Both the position numbers and the translations under genes were made by a program. Below the pieces are notes generated by a model. That model did no database searches, was not told the origin of the DNA, and saw only the letters and a list, made by a program, of their open reading frames with translations. Shown here piece after piece: positions 40,897-49,548 of a stretch of DNA of 64,000 bases. Positions within the stretch are counted from its first letter, which is position 1; the number at the start of each line of letters is the position of its first letter. Source of the stretch: Herpetosiphonaceae bacterium (lineage in GTDB: Bacteria; Chloroflexota; Chloroflexia; Chloroflexales; Kallotenuaceae); contig DASUTC010000364.1 of the NCBI GenBank assembly GCA_036374795.1, positions 1 through 64,000 on the forward strand, read 5' to 3'.

Positions 40897-42231
40897 ATGT
40901 CAATCGAAGCCGAATACCGCGCGCGTCATCCACGCTCCGCCGCGCTCTACGACGAGGCGCTCCAGCATTTTCCGAGCGGCGTCACCCACGACGGGCGCTA
41001 CATGCGACCGTTTCCGCTCGCGATCGAGCGGGCAGCGGGCGCGTACAAATGGGACGTCGACGGCCACCAGTTGATCGACTACTGGCAGGGCCACGGCGCG
41101 CTGCTGCTGGGCCACAGCCACCCGGCGATCGTCGCGGCGGTGCAGGAGCAGGCGGCGCGCGGCACGCACTACGGCGGGAATCACGCGCTTGAGATCGCGT
41201 GGGCCGCGGCGGTCAAGCGCTGCTTCCCGCAGATCGAGCGGCTGCGCTTCACGGCGTCGGGCACGGAGGCCACGCTCCTGGCGCTGCGGCTGGCACGGGC
41301 CTACACGCGCAAGCCGGTGATTGTGCGCTTCGCGGGCCACTTCCACGGCTGGCACGATCTGCTGGCCCAGGACGCCGCCGATAAAGTCCTGCCCGGCACG
41401 CTGGCGGCGCTCTCGTCCGGGCTGCTCGTGCTGCCGTCCGCGCTCGACGAGCTTGAGCGAACGCTGGCCGAGCGCGACGACATCGCGGCGGTGGTGCTTG
41501 AGCCGTCGGGCGCGAGCTACGGCACGCAGCCGCTCCCCGACGAGTTTCTGAGCGAGGTGCGCGATCTGACGGCGCGGCGCGACGTGCTGCTGATCTGCGA
41601 TGAGGTGGTGACGGGCTTTCGGGTCGCGCCCGGCGGCGTGCAGCAGCGGGCCGGAGTGGAGGCCGATCTGACGGCGCTGGCGAAGATCGTGGCGGGCGGC
41701 TTAGCGGGCGGCGCGGTTGGCGGGCGGGCCGAAATCTTGCAGCATATCGCGTTTGGCGATGCCGCCTGGGACGCCACGCAGAAGATCGTCCACCAGGGCA
41801 CCTACAACGCCAATCCGCTCTCGGCGGCGGCTGGCTGCGCGGCGCTGGAGATCGTGCGGACGGGCGAGCCGCAGCGCCAGGCGTCGGCGATGGCCCGGCG
41901 GCTGCGCGAAGGACTCAACGACCTGTTTCGCCAGCGCCGCCTGCGCGGCTGCGCGGCCTACGGCGATGCCTCGATCGTTCATGTGATACTCGGCGCCGCG
42001 AGCGCCTTTCCTGCGGGCGAGCTACCCGCCGATCTCGCGCTGGCCGAGCTCAAGCGCGGCGGCAATCCGCGCTGGACGGCGCTCTTCCGACCGGCGCTGC
42101 TCAACCAGGGCGTGGACCTGATGCGCGGCAAGAGCGCCTTCGTCTCGGCGGCACACACGCCCGCCGACATCGACCGGACGATCGCCGCGTGCGACGCAGC
42201 GCTCAGCGACGTGACCAACGCGCTGACCTGA
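40897..42231 (+). CDS. Class III PLP aminotransferase, HemL-like
   Basis: A 444-residue PLP enzyme of the glutamate-1-semialdehyde 2,1-aminomutase-like group. Seen: FPSGVTHDGRYMRPFPLAIERAAGAYKWDVDG, the substrate-end DYWQGHGALLLGHSHPAI, TASGTEATLLALRLARAYT (PLP phosphate), FAGHFHGWHD, ICDEVVTGFR (PLP-ring Asp), and the Schiff-base Lys in LAKIVAGGLAGGAVGG. GSA aminomutase usually has 'HDARHVRPFKP' near the start; the variant here (THDGRYMRPFPL) and the absence of other heme genes make a different amine or amino-acid substrate likely. Confidence 0.88.
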   Translation: MSIEAEYRARHPRSAALYDEALQHFPSGVTHDGRYMRPFPLAIERAAGAYKWDVDGHQLIDYWQGHGALLLGHSHPAIVAAVQEQAARGTHYGGNHALEIAWAAAVKRCFPQIERLRFTASGTEATLLALRLARAYTRKPVIVRFAGHFHGWHDLLAQDAADKVLPGTLAALSSGLLVLPSALDELERTLAERDDIAAVVLEPSGASYGTQPLPDEFLSEVRDLTARRDVLLICDEVVTGFRVAPGGVQQRAGVEADLTALAKIVAGGLAGGAVGGRAEILQHIAFGDAAWDATQKIVHQGTYNANPLSAAAGCAALEIVRTGEPQRQASAMARRLREGLNDLFRQRRLRGCAAYGDASIVHVILGAASAFPAGELPADLALAELKRGGNPRWTALFRPALLNQGVDLMRGKSAFVSAAHTPADIDRTIAACDAALSDVTNALT

Positions 42232-42260
42232 GCGCGCCAGCAACAACCTGTCGGCCCGCG

Positions 42261-42764
42261 TCACAGATTGATCGCGTACAGGTAGGTCAGAATGTTACGG
42301 TTACGCGGATTGTGAAAGGTGGCCTCGCGCTGCATGCCGAGCTTCTCTGCCACGCGCATCGAGGCCGTGTGGTCGTGCGGCATGTTGGCGACCACTCGTT
42401 TCAGCCCAAGGCGCTGGATGCCGTCGTCCAGACAGGCGCGGGCACACTCCGTGCCGTAGCCCTGCCGCCAGAAGCGATGGTCGATAATATAGCCAAGGTC
42501 GTACTCCTGTTGCCCGTTGATCTCGGCCTGAACGATCCCACAATCCCCCATCGGCGCGCCCGTCTCTCGATGCTCGACGAGCATACGACCGATGCCAGCC
42601 GTAGCAAACAACTCGATACTGCGTCGGACCCACGCGGCGACGGCATCGGCGGTGAATGGCTGCGGCCAGAAGACCATCGTCGTCGGATCGGTGAAGATCG
42701 GCATGACACGGTCAATATCGGCCTCGGTGTATGGGCGAATGATCGTGCGTCGGGTTTCGAGCAT
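42261..42764 (-). CDS. GNAT-family N-acetyltransferase (RimJ/RimL-like)
   Basis: A 167-residue GNAT. Seen: LETRRTIIRPYTEADIDRVMPIFTDP at the start, the central YDLGYIIDHRFWRQGYGTECARACLDDGIQ with the acetyl-CoA loop (R-Q-G-Y-G-T), and VVANMPHDHTASMRVAEKLGM near the end, typical of RimJ/RimL-type enzymes. These acetylate N-termini of proteins or small amines, antibiotics included. The substrate is unknown. AAGGAG lies about 10 nt before the ATG. It is next to lgt on the same strand (33 bp) and may be co-transcribed after it. Confidence 0.9.
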   Translation of the reverse strand: MLETRRTIIRPYTEADIDRVMPIFTDPTTMVFWPQPFTADAVAAWVRRSIELFATAGIGRMLVEHRETGAPMGDCGIVQAEINGQQEYDLGYIIDHRFWRQGYGTECARACLDDGIQRLGLKRVVANMPHDHTASMRVAEKLGMQREATFHNPRNRNILTYLYAINL

Positions 42765-42797
42765 GGGCTGCTACGCTCCTTGTGTTCGCCTGTGAGA

Positions 42798-43700
42798 TTA
42801 GTCCGCCAGCGCCGGTGGCGGCGTTTTCGGCGTTGTCGGCTGTCGTAGATGGCGCGCGGCCAGAATCGCGCCGAAGATCGCGATCGTCACAAGCGCCGTC
42901 ACCTGCGCCGCGCGGAGCGAGCCTTCGCACGAGCCGCCGACGCCGCTCAGACACAGGCTATCGGTGCGCAGCCCTTCCACGAAGAAGCGCCCGATCGAGT
43001 AGATGATGCCGTAGAGCAGAAAAAGATCGCCCTTGCGCAGCCAGCGCTCGAAGCGCCGCTCGATCGCCAGCAGCGCGATCAGCACAAACACGTTCCACAG
43101 CGACTCATATAGAAACGCCGGGTGAAAGCGCGTGGTTTCGACCGGATACTCGCTGGCCGGAAACGCTTCCACGCGAAACCCCTCGTCGATGCGCAGGCCC
43201 CACGGCTGCGGCGTCGCCATCGGACGACCGTACGCCTCCTGGTTGAAGAAGTTGCCCCAGCGCCCGATCGCCTGCCCAATTGCCATGCAGGGCGCGCCGA
43301 AGTCGATCCAGCGCAGAAAATCGAGGCCATTCCAGCGGGTGTAGATAAACGCGCCGATCACCGCGCCGACGATCGCGCCCTGGATCGCAATGCCGCCCGT
43401 GGCCGGATTCATCACATCGAAGACGAGCCAGCGCCAGACGCTACTGTACTGATCTCTCCGTGCCTCAAACATTCCCCACTCAAAGGCGACGTACCAGGCG
43501 CGCGCGCAGATGATGCTGGTGATCAGCCCCAGCGCCAGCAGATTCCAGGCATGTTCGGGATCGTGGCCGCGCGCCGCCACGCGCCGCGCGCCGAACCAGG
43601 CCGCCAGGATCGCGCCGCCCAGGATACAGACCGCGTACCAGCGGACCGAAAAGAGTCCAAATAGTTCTTTAATCAGAAATTGATCGTCGGGTGGATACAT
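42798..43700 (-). CDS. lgt: Prolipoprotein diacylglyceryl transferase
   Basis: A 300-residue membrane enzyme that puts diacylglycerol on the Cys of lipoprotein precursors. Seen: FSVRWYAVCILGGAILAAW, a Lgt-type first-loop segment, GGIAIQGAIVGAVIGAFIY, the signature GRWGNFFNQEAYG with the catalytic Arg and Asn, HPAFLYESLWN with the conserved His and Tyr, and GRFFVEGLRTDSL. About seven helices. It fits the presence of a lipobox protein at 358-1236. A long dispersed repeat lies upstream. Confidence 0.95.
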   Translation of the reverse strand: MYPPDDQFLIKELFGLFSVRWYAVCILGGAILAAWFGARRVAARGHDPEHAWNLLALGLITSIICARAWYVAFEWGMFEARRDQYSSVWRWLVFDVMNPATGGIAIQGAIVGAVIGAFIYTRWNGLDFLRWIDFGAPCMAIGQAIGRWGNFFNQEAYGRPMATPQPWGLRIDEGFRVEAFPASEYPVETTRFHPAFLYESLWNVFVLIALLAIERRFERWLRKGDLFLLYGIIYSIGRFFVEGLRTDSLCLSGVGGSCEGSLRAAQVTALVTIAIFGAILAARHLRQPTTPKTPPPALAD

Positions 43701-43723
43701 GAGTTATCGGTAGCTCCTCGTAC

Positions 43724-43865
43724 GAAGTTTCAAGTTCAAAGTTTTGAGGCCCTCACCCCCGGCCCCCTCTCCATGCCGGGTGCCCTCAGGGCATGGCGCC
43801 CCGGTAGGAGCGGGGCAAGGTACAGCTTATTGTTCTTTGTTCTTTGTTCTTTGTTCTCTCTTGCT
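43724..43865. repeat. Dispersed intergenic repeat, canonical copy
   Basis: From left: GAAGTTTCAAGTTCAAAG, then GGCCCTCACCCCCGGCCC, a GC-rich inverted part (CCGGGTGCCCTCAGGGCATGG), and four GTTCTTT/GTTCTCT heptads in a row at 43842-43863. It shows all modules of the family in one copy. Confidence 0.75.
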
Positions 43866-43926
43866 CCTTCGCATTGTAGGAGCGCGTCGGCGGCGTGTCA
43901 AAGGCGGCGGCGTAGCGCAACAAGAA

Positions 43927-43953
43927 CCCGGACGGATCGGCGATCCATCCGGG
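43927..43953 (-). terminator. Hairpin downstream of the 100-residue hypothetical gene
   Basis: 12-bp stem with one mismatch (CCCGGACGGATC at 43927-43938, GATCCATCCGGG at 43942-43953), loop GGC. No good T-run. Confidence 0.5.
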
Positions 43954-43973
43954 GAGATCAACGAGGGCCTGAG

Positions 43974-44276
43974 CTAGGCGATGGCGCTAGACGGGAACGG
44001 ATTCGCCGCTACCACCTGCTGATGCTCGGCCCACGCAAAAACATGATGCAGCGCAGCATCCAGCGCCTCGTGCTCGGCGGCGCTCAGCCCGACCGCCTGA
44101 GCGTAGCGGGCGGTCGTCGCTGGCGAGATCGCCGCGAGCGACCGGCTCATGTCGGGCTGCTCGTACAGCCAGTCGTTGAATGCCAGCAGCGCGTCTTCTT
44201 CCTGCTTCTTGATCCAGGGCTGCGATCGCACGATCGTATGCAGATAATCGTCGATCGCCGCTTCAAGCTCATGCAT
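43974..44276 (-). CDS. Hypothetical helical protein
   Basis: A 100-residue protein that I do not recognise. It starts MHELEAAIDDYLHTIVRSQP, then EDALLAFNDWLYEQPDMSRSLAAISPATTARYA, then a helical tail. The general shape resembles the N-terminal SAM-like DNA-binding part of tyrosine recombinases ('Yxxxxxxxx..S..T...Y'), but no catalytic domain follows. The ATG at 44276 has GGAG nine nt upstream; a GTG or ATG further up is possible. It lies 58 bp after the PhoX-like gene on the same strand. Confidence 0.6.
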   Translation of the reverse strand: MHELEAAIDDYLHTIVRSQPWIKKQEEDALLAFNDWLYEQPDMSRSLAAISPATTARYAQAVGLSAAEHEALDAALHHVFAWAEHQQVVAANPFPSSAIA

Positions 44277-44334
44277 CGGGCAAACTCCATCGGCCCTGCC
44301 CGGCAGCAGCGCAGCCGAGCAGGACATGCGCTCG

Positions 44335-46056
44335 CTAGCGTCTGCGCCAGCCGGGGAAGCCGGTGATCGCCACCACGCCGGGACGCGGTACCGGATCGCC
44401 GTTAAGATTCGGCCAGTGGCTCGTCAGCTTATCGAAGCCGGTCGACTCCTCGCCGGGATGCTGGATCGAGAGGAACATCGTCGTGCCGTCGGGCGTCCAG
44501 TACGGCCCCGTCAGCTCGCACTCGTTCGGGCCGGAGGCGAACTGCACCGCCTTGCCCGCGTTGGCACCCTCGGTGGCGAAGAAAAACATTGCGTTGTTGC
44601 CCTGGAAGGAGTAGATGCCCTTGGCGATGCGGTTGGACGAAATATCCGTGACCATCCACAGATTGCCGTAAGGATCGAAGGCCAGGTTGTCGGGCGACGA
44701 AAAGCCGCTCTGCGGGCCGCCGACAGCGAAGAACTCCCACTGGAAGGACGTTCCTTCGGGATCGTCCTTGTCCTCCATCAGCCGCACGATCTGGCCGTGG
44801 AAGTTGCCGTGCGCCGAGTTATTGGTCAGCGCGATATAGACATGGCCGGTGAGCGGGTGAACCTCAAGGTCTTCGGGCCGATCGACGGGCGTTGCGCGCA
44901 ATGCCAGGGCAGCGGCGCGAGCATCCAGCAGCACATCCGCCTGTCCCCTGAAGAGCGCCGAGCCGTCGGCATTCCTCGCCGTTTGCAGCGCCCTTTGGGT
45001 GGCGTAGTCGAGCAGCAGCCACCTGCCGTTCTGGAAATCGGCGACGTAGAGCTTGCCGGTTTCGAGCAGGCGCAGGTTGGCCTCGCGGTTCTTGGGATCG
45101 TAGGAGCCGTCGCTCACAAACTTATAGACGCACGAGTCGGCCTTGTCGTCGCCCATATACGCCACCACGCGATTGTTCTTGCTGAGGCGGAGCGCAACGT
45201 TCTCGTGGCGGATGCGGCCCATCGCGGTGCGCTTGAGCGGCGTGTGCGCCGGGTCGTAGGGATCGATCTCCGTAACCCAGCCCTGGTGCTCTTTGACGTA
45301 GCTGCTGTCCCAGCCGTTGCCGAAGGGCACCGTCACCGGAGCGCCATACTCGTCGACGTTCTCCTCGCAGGTCAGCACCGTGCCCCAGGGCGTCACGCCG
45401 CCGGAGCAGTTGCCCACGCTGCCAAAGACCTCGGTCGCGCCAAAGACGCCGGGCGAGCCAGCGGCGGGACCCGTCAGCAGACAGCGGGTGTAGCCCGTCA
45501 CGCGGCGATTGTGCCGATCTTCGACGAACATCCAGCGGCCATTGCGCTGGCGCTGCACGCGAAAGATCGAGCCGCCGACAGCGGTGCGCTCGATGCGGAT
45601 CTGCTCCGGCGTCTTGGGACCGCCCGCGTAACCATACATCAGCAGCGGATTGACATACTCGTGGTTGACCCACAGCAGGCCATCCGTGGAGGATTGGCCG
45701 CCCTCCGGCCAGTCGATCGGCATGAACGCCGTGAAGTCGGCGTTGTAGCCAAAGGGCTGGTCCTGCGCGATCATATCGCCGTAGATCCGCAGGATGTCGT
45801 AGCGGTAGCCGCGCGGCAGCACCAGATCGTCGGCGGTGCTGGGGCGAATAGGTCTGAACGGCGGGCGAGTGTTGGCCGCGCTGCCCCGGTTAGGCCGACT
45901 GGGAGCCTCGCCTGGTGCGGCTGCGGCGGTCTGAAGGCTGATCGGCAGGAGGCTTGCGCCAGCAGCGGCCACGCTGCCTTTTAGGGCGGTCCGACGTGAG
46001 ATGCGCGATTCCAGGAGCTGATGCCATAGGCTGTTGGACGAATCGTTTTCCGACAT
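44335..46056 (-). CDS. PhoX-family (DUF839) phosphatase, Tat-exported
   Basis: A 573-residue protein of the PhoX/DUF839 family, Ca- and Fe-dependent alkaline phosphatases with a six-bladed propeller. The Tat signal is clear: SRISRRTALKGSVAAAGASLLP. Seen: LPRGYRYDIL, FNADFTAFMPI-type NADFTAFMP, LLWVNHEYVNPLLMYGY, NCSGGVTPWGTVLTCEENVDEY (a metal- and substrate-loop Cys/Glu motif), GRIRHENVALRL, and the late SPDNLAFDPYGNLWMVTD. Length is normal. It would release phosphate from phosphoesters outside the cell, fitting the phoU genes. GGAAGGGATC precedes the ATG. Confidence 0.9.
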   Translation of the reverse strand: MSENDSSNSLWHQLLESRISRRTALKGSVAAAGASLLPISLQTAAAAPGEAPSRPNRGSAANTRPPFRPIRPSTADDLVLPRGYRYDILRIYGDMIAQDQPFGYNADFTAFMPIDWPEGGQSSTDGLLWVNHEYVNPLLMYGYAGGPKTPEQIRIERTAVGGSIFRVQRQRNGRWMFVEDRHNRRVTGYTRCLLTGPAAGSPGVFGATEVFGSVGNCSGGVTPWGTVLTCEENVDEYGAPVTVPFGNGWDSSYVKEHQGWVTEIDPYDPAHTPLKRTAMGRIRHENVALRLSKNNRVVAYMGDDKADSCVYKFVSDGSYDPKNREANLRLLETGKLYVADFQNGRWLLLDYATQRALQTARNADGSALFRGQADVLLDARAAALALRATPVDRPEDLEVHPLTGHVYIALTNNSAHGNFHGQIVRLMEDKDDPEGTSFQWEFFAVGGPQSGFSSPDNLAFDPYGNLWMVTDISSNRIAKGIYSFQGNNAMFFFATEGANAGKAVQFASGPNECELTGPYWTPDGTTMFLSIQHPGEESTGFDKLTSHWPNLNGDPVPRPGVVAITGFPGWRRR

Positions 46057-46321
46057 GATCCCTTCCTCTTTCTGTACTTCGGCACGATGAGGTTTGGCGA
46101 GGCTGTCGTACTCAGTATCTCATTCTAAAACAAAATCCCCGTTATGGAAAGATTAAGCAGAATTAATGTGCAGGCATATGGCCTCAGGGCATGGACGGCG
46201 ACGACGACTATGATACTATTACCGACATTCGGCAGAATATCGTCACTTTTGGATCATCGTATCACCTTCAGATGCCGCCCGTTGCGGTCTGGCTGAAGCT
46301 GTCACCTAGGAGATCGCAAAC

Positions 46322-47818
46322 TTGCAGCTTCGTACTCGCTATACACTACCTGAGCAGCGCGTGCGCTATGCTCCGCTGATCGTCCTGTTCCTCTTAGCGC
46401 TCGGACTTCGCAGCTATCGTCTGGAGTGGAATCCGATCTGGCTCGACGAAGCCTACGGCTATCAACTGGGCCATCAGGGGATCGGGGGAATCATCGGCAA
46501 TACGCTGGTCAACGTACATCCGCCGCTCTATACTATCCTTCAATGGCTGGCGTCCGGCCTTGACACCCTTCACTCCGAGTGGGGCTGGCGCTGGCCTTCG
46601 GTTGTGCTGGGCGCTGCGACGGTGCCCGTGATCTATCTCCTGGCACGAACCCTCACCGACGTGTGGAGCGCTGTGATTGCCGGTTTCCTGGCTGTGCTCA
46701 CCCCGACCCACATCTTCTTCAGCCAGGAGTCGCGGCCCTACGCGCTGATCACTTTCCTTGCAGCGCTCACCATGCTGCTCCTACATCTTCGCCTGCGCTA
46801 CGGCAACCGCTCGCTCTGGGGCATCTACACCGCGCTCTGTATTCTTGGCCTCTGGTCGAACTATAGCTTCGCGCTGATCGTCAGCGTCCAGGTGCTCTAC
46901 CTGGCCTATAGCCTGCGCCAGTGGCGCTCGCTGCTGATCCATATCGGCCTGCTGACGCTGTTCTTCCTGCCGTTCTTGCTGATCGCGGTCAGCCCCCTGT
47001 CGCAGGAGTTGGACAATTATCGAGCCACGCAGCCGTTGACGCTGACGCACACGATCCAGGCCGTGCTTGCCGGAGAGCCGCTGCGCTACAAAGTATTTTG
47101 GGCGCATACATGGCTTCCGCTGGTCTTCGGCGGCCTTGCCCTGCTGGGACTACCCGCCGCAGTTCGATCGTGGAGCTCCTCGCCTGCCGCCTACCACTGG
47201 CTGCAAGTGCTGCTGCCGCCGATCGGCTTTTTCGGCATCGCCGTGCCGCTCTTCGGGATTATGCTGCCGGTCTTCGAGGCCAAGCAATTTGTCGTGCTGC
47301 TGCCTTCGGTCTTCGTCCTGCTGGCGGTCGGCATCCATCGGCTGCGGCAGATCCGCCCGGCCTGGCTCCACGGGCTGGCGCTGCTCGGTATCTGCGCCGT
47401 GATCATCGCGGGCAATCTGCTTGCCTTGCAGCGCTACTGGACCATCACCAAAAGCCCGGAAGGGCTGGCCGTACTGGCGCTGCGCGAGCGCATGCAGCCG
47501 GACGATGCGATTGTGAGCCTGCATTATTCGGTAGACGCCGTGCTGAGCTTCTACCTGCCTCAGGCCACCGTCTATACCAAGCCAGGGCGGGACGGCGATA
47601 CCTACCGCTTCTCGCGGTCGCTCTCGATCTTGATCGGCGATCGGCAAAAGATCACCCGGCCCGCGACGGTTGCAACGATTCGCCAGCATCGGCGCTTCTG
47701 GCTGCTGCGGCTTGAGGCCGATGACCGGCCACTCATCGGCGATCTCACCCAGGGCTGTACGACCAGCGTGGCCCAGCGGTACGATCCATTTCAACTGCTG
47801 CTGGTGGAGTGCCCGTGA
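46322..47818 (+). CDS. GT39/ArnT-type membrane glycosyltransferase
   Basis: A 498-residue polytopic protein (about 11-12 helices) of the GT-C fold. The first loop has the family's catalytic-acid pattern LEWNPIWLDEAYGY and, after it, NVHPPLYTILQW. Then FFSQESRPYALITF gives the second loop signature. A ~120-residue soluble C-terminal part ends the protein. Such enzymes move a sugar from polyprenyl phosphate to lipids, proteins or wall polymers outside the cell. The acceptor is unknown. The start is TTG with AGGAG nine nt upstream; there is no ATG near. Confidence 0.85.
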   Translation: MQLRTRYTLPEQRVRYAPLIVLFLLALGLRSYRLEWNPIWLDEAYGYQLGHQGIGGIIGNTLVNVHPPLYTILQWLASGLDTLHSEWGWRWPSVVLGAATVPVIYLLARTLTDVWSAVIAGFLAVLTPTHIFFSQESRPYALITFLAALTMLLLHLRLRYGNRSLWGIYTALCILGLWSNYSFALIVSVQVLYLAYSLRQWRSLLIHIGLLTLFFLPFLLIAVSPLSQELDNYRATQPLTLTHTIQAVLAGEPLRYKVFWAHTWLPLVFGGLALLGLPAAVRSWSSSPAAYHWLQVLLPPIGFFGIAVPLFGIMLPVFEAKQFVVLLPSVFVLLAVGIHRLRQIRPAWLHGLALLGICAVIIAGNLLALQRYWTITKSPEGLAVLALRERMQPDDAIVSLHYSVDAVLSFYLPQATVYTKPGRDGDTYRFSRSLSILIGDRQKITRPATVATIRQHRRFWLLRLEADDRPLIGDLTQGCTTSVAQRYDPFQLLLVECP

Positions 47819-47872
47819 TCCAAGCTCACGGGCGACGCATCAGGCATTCGAGCGCATTCAAAAGGAGCATCC

Positions 47873-48310
47873 ATGCGTATTCTTGTACTGCACGGGCCGA
47901 ATCTCAACCTGCTGGGTAGCCGCGAGCCGGATGTCTATGGCCGCATGACGCTGGCGGACATCGACGCGGCGCTGACGCAGCGCGCCACAGAGCTTGGCGT
48001 CGCGGTTCAAACGCTCCAATCCAATCACGAGGGCGTGCTGATCGACGCGCTACACCAGGAAGCGCCGCACAGCGATGGGCTGATCATCAATCCGGGCGCG
48101 TTCACGCACTACAGCTACGCCCTGCGCGACGCCATCGCCGCCGTCAAGCTGCGGACGGTCGAGGTGCATCTCTCGAACGTGTACGCGCGCGAGCCGTTTC
48201 GGCATCACTCGGTGATCGCGCCGATCGCGACGGGCCAGATCAGCGGGCTGGGCTGGCGCGGCTACCTGCTGGCGCTGGAGTGGCTGGTTGTCTCGGCGCA
48301 GCCTGCATAA
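47873..48310 (+). CDS. aroQ: 3-dehydroquinate dehydratase, type II
   Basis: A 145-residue dodecameric enzyme of the shikimate pathway (3-dehydroquinate to 3-dehydroshikimate). Seen: [20 protein letters not shown] (catalytic Tyr22), [13 protein letters not shown] (Glu/His), [17 protein letters not shown], and [17 protein letters not shown] (catalytic His and ligand). Length is typical. It opens a plus-strand run with the Xaa-Pro peptidase, efp and accB, the order found in Bacillus (yqhS-yqhT-efp-accB). AAAGGAGCATCC precedes the ATG. Confidence 0.97.
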   Translation: MRILVLHGPNLNLLGSREPDVYGRMTLADIDAALTQRATELGVAVQTLQSNHEGVLIDALHQEAPHSDGLIINPGAFTHYSYALRDAIAAVKLRTVEVHLSNVYAREPFRHHSVIAPIATGQISGLGWRGYLLALEWLVVSAQPA

Positions 48311-48410
48311 AACCAGGCCGTCTCGAATTAGTTAAGCTGTGGTATACTAGAGCCGCCGTCGTAGGACTACGGTGAGTTTTGTGTTGTTATTTACCGATGT
48401 GGTGACGCCC

Positions 48411-49499
48411 ATGCAACATCGTCTCGAACGTCTCCGTCAGGCACTTCAAGAGCATCAGCTCGACGCGCTGATTGTTACCAATCCAATGAATCGGCGTTAC
48501 CTCAGCGGTTTCACCGGCTCGGCTGGCGTGCTGCTGATCACCGCCGACCGTGCGCTGCTGATGAGCGACTTTCGCTACGAGGCGCAGGCCAGGAACGAAG
48601 CGCCCAATTTCGAGTTTCGGCTGGTGACGGGCGAGGCCGCGATTACCAAAGATCTGCCGGGGCTGCTCCACGAGCTAGGCATCCAGAAGCTCGGCTTCGA
48701 GGCCGCAACCGTCAACGTGGCGCAGTTCAACGGCTGGCGCAAGGAGCTAGCCTCGGCGGGCGCTCAGGTGACGCTCTACGAGACAGAGGGGCTGGTCGAG
48801 CAGCTTCGGCGGAGCAAAGATCCGGTAGAGATCGAGCTGCTGCGCCGCGCGGTTGCCGTCGGCGACGAGGCGTTTGCCGCGATCCGCCCGCTGCTGCGCC
48901 CCACGATGCGCGAGCGCGAGGTTGCCTGGGAGCTGGAAAAAGCGATGCGCGAGCGCGGCGCGGAGGGCCTGGCCTTCGACATCATCGTCGCGGGCGGCGA
49001 TAACGGCTCGCGGCCTCATGCTCGCGCTGGCGACGACGAGCTTGGCGTCGGGCGTCCGATCGTGATGGACTTCGGCGCGCGCGTGGACGGCTACCACGGC
49101 GATATGACGCGGACCGTCATCCTGGGCGAGGCAGACGAGCAGTTCTGGACGATCTACAACACCGTCCTGGAAGCGCAGCAGCGCGCTGCTGCGTCGATTC
49201 GCGCGGGTATGACCGGGCCTCAGGCCGACGCGATTGCGCGAGACTATATCGCCGCGGCAGGCTACGGCGAGGCGTTCGGGCACAGCCTGGGCCACGGCGT
49301 TGGCCTCGCGATCCACGAAGATCCGCGTCTTTCGTATCTGCGCGAGGACATCCTGCCCGCAGGCGCGGTCGTCTCGGTCGAGCCGGGCATCTACCTGCCG
49401 GGCTGGGGCGGCGTGCGCATCGAAGATCTCGTCGTGATCACGGAGAGCGGCGTCGAGGTGCTGACACAATCGAGCAAAGATCCGGTCGTGGCAATCTAA
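48411..49499 (+). CDS. M24-family Xaa-Pro aminopeptidase
   Basis: A 362-residue dimetal peptidase that cuts the first residue before Pro. It has an N-terminal creatinase-like domain (ALIVTNPMNRRYLSGFTGSAG, ~18-40) and a pita-bread catalytic domain. Metal ligands are all visible: MDFGARVDGYHGDMTRT (two Asp), GHSLGHGVGL (His), VVSVEPGIYLPG (Glu) and GGVRIEDLVV (Glu). The ATG at 48411 is chosen; a GTG at 48372 would add 13 residues. It lies between aroQ and efp, as yqhT does in Bacillus. Confidence 0.95.
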   Translation: MQHRLERLRQALQEHQLDALIVTNPMNRRYLSGFTGSAGVLLITADRALLMSDFRYEAQARNEAPNFEFRLVTGEAAITKDLPGLLHELGIQKLGFEAATVNVAQFNGWRKELASAGAQVTLYETEGLVEQLRRSKDPVEIELLRRAVAVGDEAFAAIRPLLRPTMREREVAWELEKAMRERGAEGLAFDIIVAGGDNGSRPHARAGDDELGVGRPIVMDFGARVDGYHGDMTRTVILGEADEQFWTIYNTVLEAQQRAAASIRAGMTGPQADAIARDYIAAAGYGEAFGHSLGHGVGLAIHEDPRLSYLREDILPAGAVVSVEPGIYLPGWGGVRIEDLVVITESGVEVLTQSSKDPVVAI

Positions 49500-49548
49500 A
49501 AAACGACAGTAGATTTCTATAATCTCATTTTCAAGGAGCTGAAGAGTC

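Noticed and set aside
44326-45984. 552-codon plus-strand frame opposite the PhoX-like gene
   Set aside because: The minus frame has a Tat signal and PhoX motifs throughout; the plus frame has no recognisable domain.
46191-46379. 62-codon ORF before the GT39-type gene
   Set aside because: No ribosome binding site or similarity; it overlaps the start of the glycosyltransferase in another frame.
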